NCBI GenBank assembly: GCA_035294465.1
Contig: DATGKW010000113.1
Span: 1-25,485 of the forward strand
Source of the DNA: Paraktedonobacter sp035294465
GTDB lineage: Bacteria > Chloroflexota > Ktedonobacteria > Ktedonobacterales > Ktedonobacteraceae
Reading direction: 5' to 3'
DNA: 25,485 nt
This document shows, one piece after another, positions 23,035-25,485 of this stretch. The notes below the pieces were generated by a model that saw only the letters and a program-made list of their open reading frames with translations, was not told the origin of the DNA and searched no databases. The position numbers and the translations under genes are program-made. Each line of letters begins with the position of its first letter. The first letter of the stretch is position 1.

Positions 23035-23060
23035 AATAGCTGCACGGATGTACAGCTATT
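23035..23060. promoter_or_regulatory. ArsR/SmtB-type operator palindrome
   Basis: AATAGCTG (23035-23042) and CAGCTATT (23053-23060) form an imperfect 12-2-12 inverted repeat. After one mismatch, the inner AC/GT bases also pair. Size, symmetry and position just downstream of the -10 box match operators of metal-sensing ArsR repressors, so the encoded repressor probably binds here to block transcription when zinc is low. Confidence 0.6.
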
Positions 23061-23083
23061 AAAGATATGAGGTATCAATAAAC

Positions 23084-23521
23084 ATGTCACAGTTGGTCTC
23101 TGCCTCGCCAGAAGGGGCCGAATTTGCGGATGCTTATCGGCAGCGCTGCGTACATCCAGAACATGCGCTGGCGGTCCACAGAGATTTGCTCCATATTGAA
23201 GCGGCCAGGCAAGTTGCGTCTCTGTTTTCCATGCTCTCCGATCCAACGCGGTTACAAGTGGTTTATGCCCTGCTCAATGCTCCCAACGGGGAATTGTGCG
23301 TTGGCGACCTGGCGGCAGGATTAGGTCGGGATGACACAACTATCTCGCATCAATTGCGTGTATTGCGCAACCACCACATTGTTGCAGTGCGCAAAGTTGG
23401 GCGGCTCGTCTATTATCGCCTGATCGATGAGCATATCCGCCAGGTGCTTGCTCTAGGGTTGACTCATGCCAGAGAACCGATGCCTGCTTCTTTGCAGTCC
23501 TTGCAGGAGATGTCAGAATGA
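23084..23521 (+). CDS. Zinc-sensing ArsR/SmtB-family repressor
   Basis: The 145-residue winged-helix repressor has its recognition helix at DDTTISHQLRVLR (about 83-95). The alpha-5 zinc site of SmtB/CzrA is exactly reproduced: Asp115, His117, His128 and Glu131, with the same spacing as SmtB Asp104/His106/His117/Glu120. A second, alpha-3N-type site may be formed by Cys72 (ELCVGDL) with N-terminal Cys22/His24/His27/His32. Zinc binding should release it from DNA. Its stop codon overlaps the start of the exporter gene as ATGA, so sensor and exporter are translationally coupled. The upstream palindrome is the likely operator. The ATG at 23084 follows ATGAGGTA; the SD is moderate. Confidence 0.92.
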   Translation: MSQLVSASPEGAEFADAYRQRCVHPEHALAVHRDLLHIEAARQVASLFSMLSDPTRLQVVYALLNAPNGELCVGDLAAGLGRDDTTISHQLRVLRNHHIVAVRKVGRLVYYRLIDEHIRQVLALGLTHAREPMPASLQSLQEMSE

Positions 23522-24531
23522 GCACAACACATATTGAGCACGATCATACTCATGGAATGGCAAAACAGTCACTACGCCTGGCCTTCCTTCTTACCCTGAT
23601 CATTCTGGCCGCGGAACTTGTTGGGGGGCTGCTGGCTAATTCGCTGGCTTTGATCTCTGATGCCGGTCATGTACTGACCGACATATTCGCGCTGGGCCTT
23701 GCCTGGTTCGCAACCGCGCAGGCTGAGCGGCCTGCCAATGCGCGCAGGACTTTCGGCTACCATCGCGTCGGTATCCTGGCTGCACTGGTAAATGCCCTCA
23801 CCTTGATGTTGATCACCGGCTGGATTCTCTGGGAGGCCATGCAGCGTTTCCAGCACCCGCAGCCAGTGCAGCCGCTGACAATGTTCTTTGCTGCTGGCGT
23901 TGGCATCGCGATCAATCTGTTTATTGGCTTTGGCTTGCAGAAAGAGAAAGCGAATCTCAACGTGCGCGCGGCTGTCCTGCATGTATTCGGCGACGTCGGC
24001 GCAAGCGCAGCTGTAATTGTAGCTGGTATTGTGATTCTGCTCGTAGGGTGGAAGCCAATTGATCCGCTGCTCTCGATTGGGATTGCAGCCCTTGTTGCTT
24101 TTGGCGCCTGGCGTCTTCTACGCGAGACCACAGACATCCTGCTGGAATCTGTGCCAAAGGACATTAACCTTTCTGCCCTAGTTCGCGATATGATGCGCGT
24201 GGAGGGCGTGGAGGATGTTCACGATTTGCATGTCTGGTGTATTACCAATGGCATGTACGCTCTCTCCTGCCATGCTCAGATCGCCGATCTTCCTCCCAGC
24301 AAAAGCGCCTCTATTCTTGCAACGCTGGAGACGACGCTCCAAGAGAAATACCATATTGGTCATACAACGATCCAGTTTGAGAGCGATGCTCACGAGGGAC
24401 TGTGCTGTGCCGAAGATGGGCTGTATTGCCAGATGAAGGCATTCGAGGACCGCCAGCATGCTCATACTCATATGCATGCGCGTAATGCTGTTTCGAGAAT
24501 AGCAAGTATGCCACAGGAGAAAAGTCTTTAA
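23518..24531 (+). CDS. Cation diffusion facilitator, zinc exporter (ZitB/CzcD-like)
   Basis: The 337-residue protein exports Zn(II), and possibly Cd(II) or Co(II), in exchange for protons. It has a His-rich start (HIEHDHTHG), six hydrophobic helices (about 18-210) and a cytosolic CDF dimerisation domain (about 215-300, with VEDVHDLHVW). The transport site is His51/Asp55 (SDAGHVLTD) and His155/Asp159 (HVFGDVGAS). The H-D/H-D set is the Zn/Cd-selective ZitB and eukaryotic ZnT type, unlike the D-D/H-D of YiiP. The C-terminal tail adds Cys and His clusters (LCC, YCQMK, HAHTHMHA) that may sense or deliver metal. It overlaps the repressor gene by 4 nt. Confidence 0.93.
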   Translation: MSTTHIEHDHTHGMAKQSLRLAFLLTLIILAAELVGGLLANSLALISDAGHVLTDIFALGLAWFATAQAERPANARRTFGYHRVGILAALVNALTLMLITGWILWEAMQRFQHPQPVQPLTMFFAAGVGIAINLFIGFGLQKEKANLNVRAAVLHVFGDVGASAAVIVAGIVILLVGWKPIDPLLSIGIAALVAFGAWRLLRETTDILLESVPKDINLSALVRDMMRVEGVEDVHDLHVWCITNGMYALSCHAQIADLPPSKSASILATLETTLQEKYHIGHTTIQFESDAHEGLCCAEDGLYCQMKAFEDRQHAHTHMHARNAVSRIASMPQEKSL

Positions 24532-24571
24532 GAAAAATCGAAAAGAAGAAGGTGTCTTGGTGAGGAATTGG

Positions 24572-24612
24572 GACGTATTAACTATGGAGGGTGGGGATGT
24601 ATTAAATACGTC
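24572..24612. repeat. Inverted repeat between the exporter and lipoprotein genes
   Basis: GACGTATT (24572-24579) and AATACGTC (24605-24612) are perfect 8-nt reverse complements separated by 25 nt, within the 142-nt gap between the exporter stop and the lipoprotein start. It could be a regulator site for the lipoprotein gene or a weak terminator stem. No T-run follows. Confidence 0.35.
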
Positions 24613-24673
24613 GGGCTAGAACGTGTAAAAATCAGCAGGAATTCTAAAGGTTGTTTTGCGAAAGGAAGCACTG

Positions 24674-25485
24674 ATGTTGCAAATAAATAAGAAACGCCTG
24701 TTTTTAGCAGGGTTAGGGGCACTTCTTTTCTTGTTGACTGCCTGTAGTATGCCTGGTCTGGCAGGTACGTCCCCTACGCCAGAACAAACGCTGCAAAACA
24801 GCGCGAAAGTCATGAGCCAGCTCAAGTCTGTCCACTTCGATATACCTCAGGCTACGCTGGCTATGCGGTCGAACAACAACTCAAATAGCGGAGTGTCTTT
24901 CACGCTGACGGGTCAGGGAGACGCCGTTTCTCCCGATCAAGCCTCTGTGGACCTTCTGTTGGGGAAAAATCCTGTACTTGCTCTGGTGAGCAAGGGACAA
25001 ACGGTCTATGTGCAGGTGACGGACGGGACATGGTACTCTGTGAATAAAAGCCAGGTCAAAAATGTCTTCCAGGGCCTCTTCTCACAGGGGATTACGACTC
25101 AACTGGGGCAGATTATGACTATTCTGCAAAGTGCCACACTGACCGATCATGGGCAGGAGACGTTGAACGGTGTGAGCCTCGATCATATCACAGCGACCCT
25201 GGATGGGCAGACGCTCCAAAACCTGAATTCGCTTTTGAATAGCTATCTACCGCAGTCAGCTCAGAGCGCACAAAACCAGATCAAACAGGCTGCGATGGAC
25301 CTGTGGATCGATCAGTCCACCGGCTATGTGTATCAGACCAAACTGGATGTAACGGTCCAGATAGATGCAAGTTCACTGCGGTCGTTTCTCGGACAGAGCG
25401 CGGGCAACTTGTCGGGGGTCCTGCCGGTTGAGCTGCAAGCTCAGATCGACTTCAGCAAGTTTAACCAGCCGATCACCATCCAGGC
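24674..25485 (+). CDS. LppX/LprG-like lipoprotein, 3' end cut by the window
   Basis: The frame is open from the ATG at 24674 (AAAGGAAG upstream) to the right edge, giving 270 codons. It begins with a lipoprotein signal: basic NKKR, a hydrophobic core and the lipobox LTAC with Cys24. The mature part (TPEQTLQNSAKVMSQLKSVHF, then FTLTGQGDAV, VYVQVTDGTWYSV, HGQETLNGVSLDHI, AAMDLWIDQSTGYVYQTKLD) has the layout of the LppX_LprAFG family, a LolA-like half-barrel with a lipid-binding pocket known best from mycobacteria. A role in lipid or glycolipid handling at the membrane is inferred from the family. It is separated from the zinc exporter by 142 nt and has no evident tie to metal homeostasis. The C-terminus is not visible. 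Confidence 0.82.
   Translation, partial: MLQINKKRLFLAGLGALLFLLTACSMPGLAGTSPTPEQTLQNSAKVMSQLKSVHFDIPQATLAMRSNNNSNSGVSFTLTGQGDAVSPDQASVDLLLGKNPVLALVSKGQTVYVQVTDGTWYSVNKSQVKNVFQGLFSQGITTQLGQIMTILQSATLTDHGQETLNGVSLDHITATLDGQTLQNLNSLLNSYLPQSAQSAQNQIKQAAMDLWIDQSTGYVYQTKLDVTVQIDASSLRSFLGQSAGNLSGVLPVELQAQIDFSKFNQPITIQ

Noticed and set aside
1..25485. CRISPR arrays, tRNA or rRNA genes and intact insertion sequences
   Set aside because: No regularly spaced direct repeats, cloverleaf-like sequences, rRNA motifs or transposase frames were recognised by eye on either strand.

Overview
The window looks like part of a chromosome from a soil-type Chloroflexota bacterium, most likely Ktedonobacteria. That assignment is inference from gene content: a YNNH/GVWYD repeat protein, a stand-alone nitric oxide synthase oxygenase, an F420-type luciferase-like enzyme, an LppX/LprG-like lipoprotein, moderately high GC, and GTG/TTG starts with strong Shine-Dalgarno sites. 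No rRNA, tRNA, CRISPR array or intact transposase was seen. Both edges cut through genes.

Layout. (1) 1-900: the 3' end of a repeat-domain protein, then a UvrD-type helicase remnant spread over three reading frames. (2) 912-2063, minus strand: a metallophosphoesterase with all five purple-acid-phosphatase-type motifs. (3) 2293-10796, plus strand: an IclR-family regulator followed by a complete lower meta-cleavage pathway: extradiol dioxygenase, ring-fission-product hydrolase, 2-oxopent-4-enoate hydratase, acylating acetaldehyde dehydrogenase and 4-hydroxy-2-oxovalerate aldolase. These turn a catechol into pyruvate plus acetyl-CoA. They are followed by a MetE-C-terminal-like zinc methyltransferase homologue and, after a perfect 32-bp hairpin, an acyl-CoA ligase. 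No ring hydroxylase is present, so the starting substrate is unknown.

(4) 10843-14342, minus strand: a visibly AT-richer block with a BchC-like dehydrogenase, a guanylate kinase with a TTG start behind a striking palindromic leader, a membrane-anchored Nudix protein and an HD-domain phosphohydrolase. (5) 14687-17235, plus strand: a metal-dependent amidohydrolase that may belong to the aromatic pathway, a hairpin-rich 400-bp intergenic region, and a bacterial nitric oxide synthase without a reductase domain. (6) 17356-19136: a proline-rich four-helix membrane protein and a luciferase-like oxidoreductase.

(7) 19158-24531: a zinc-homeostasis locus. A minus-strand operon encodes a binding lipoprotein, an ATPase and two different permeases for metal import, joined by 4-nt stop/start overlaps. 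Divergent from it, a SmtB-like zinc-sensing ArsR repressor overlaps a CDF-type zinc exporter. The roughly 200-bp region between them holds two divergent promoters and a clear ArsR-type operator. (8) 24674 to the right edge: a lipoprotein cut by the window end.

The most unusual items are the MetE-like gene inside a meta-cleavage operon, the NOS with a cysteine-containing tail, the opposite-strand nucleotide-enzyme block with its palindromic leader, and the long perfect hairpins after two stop codons.
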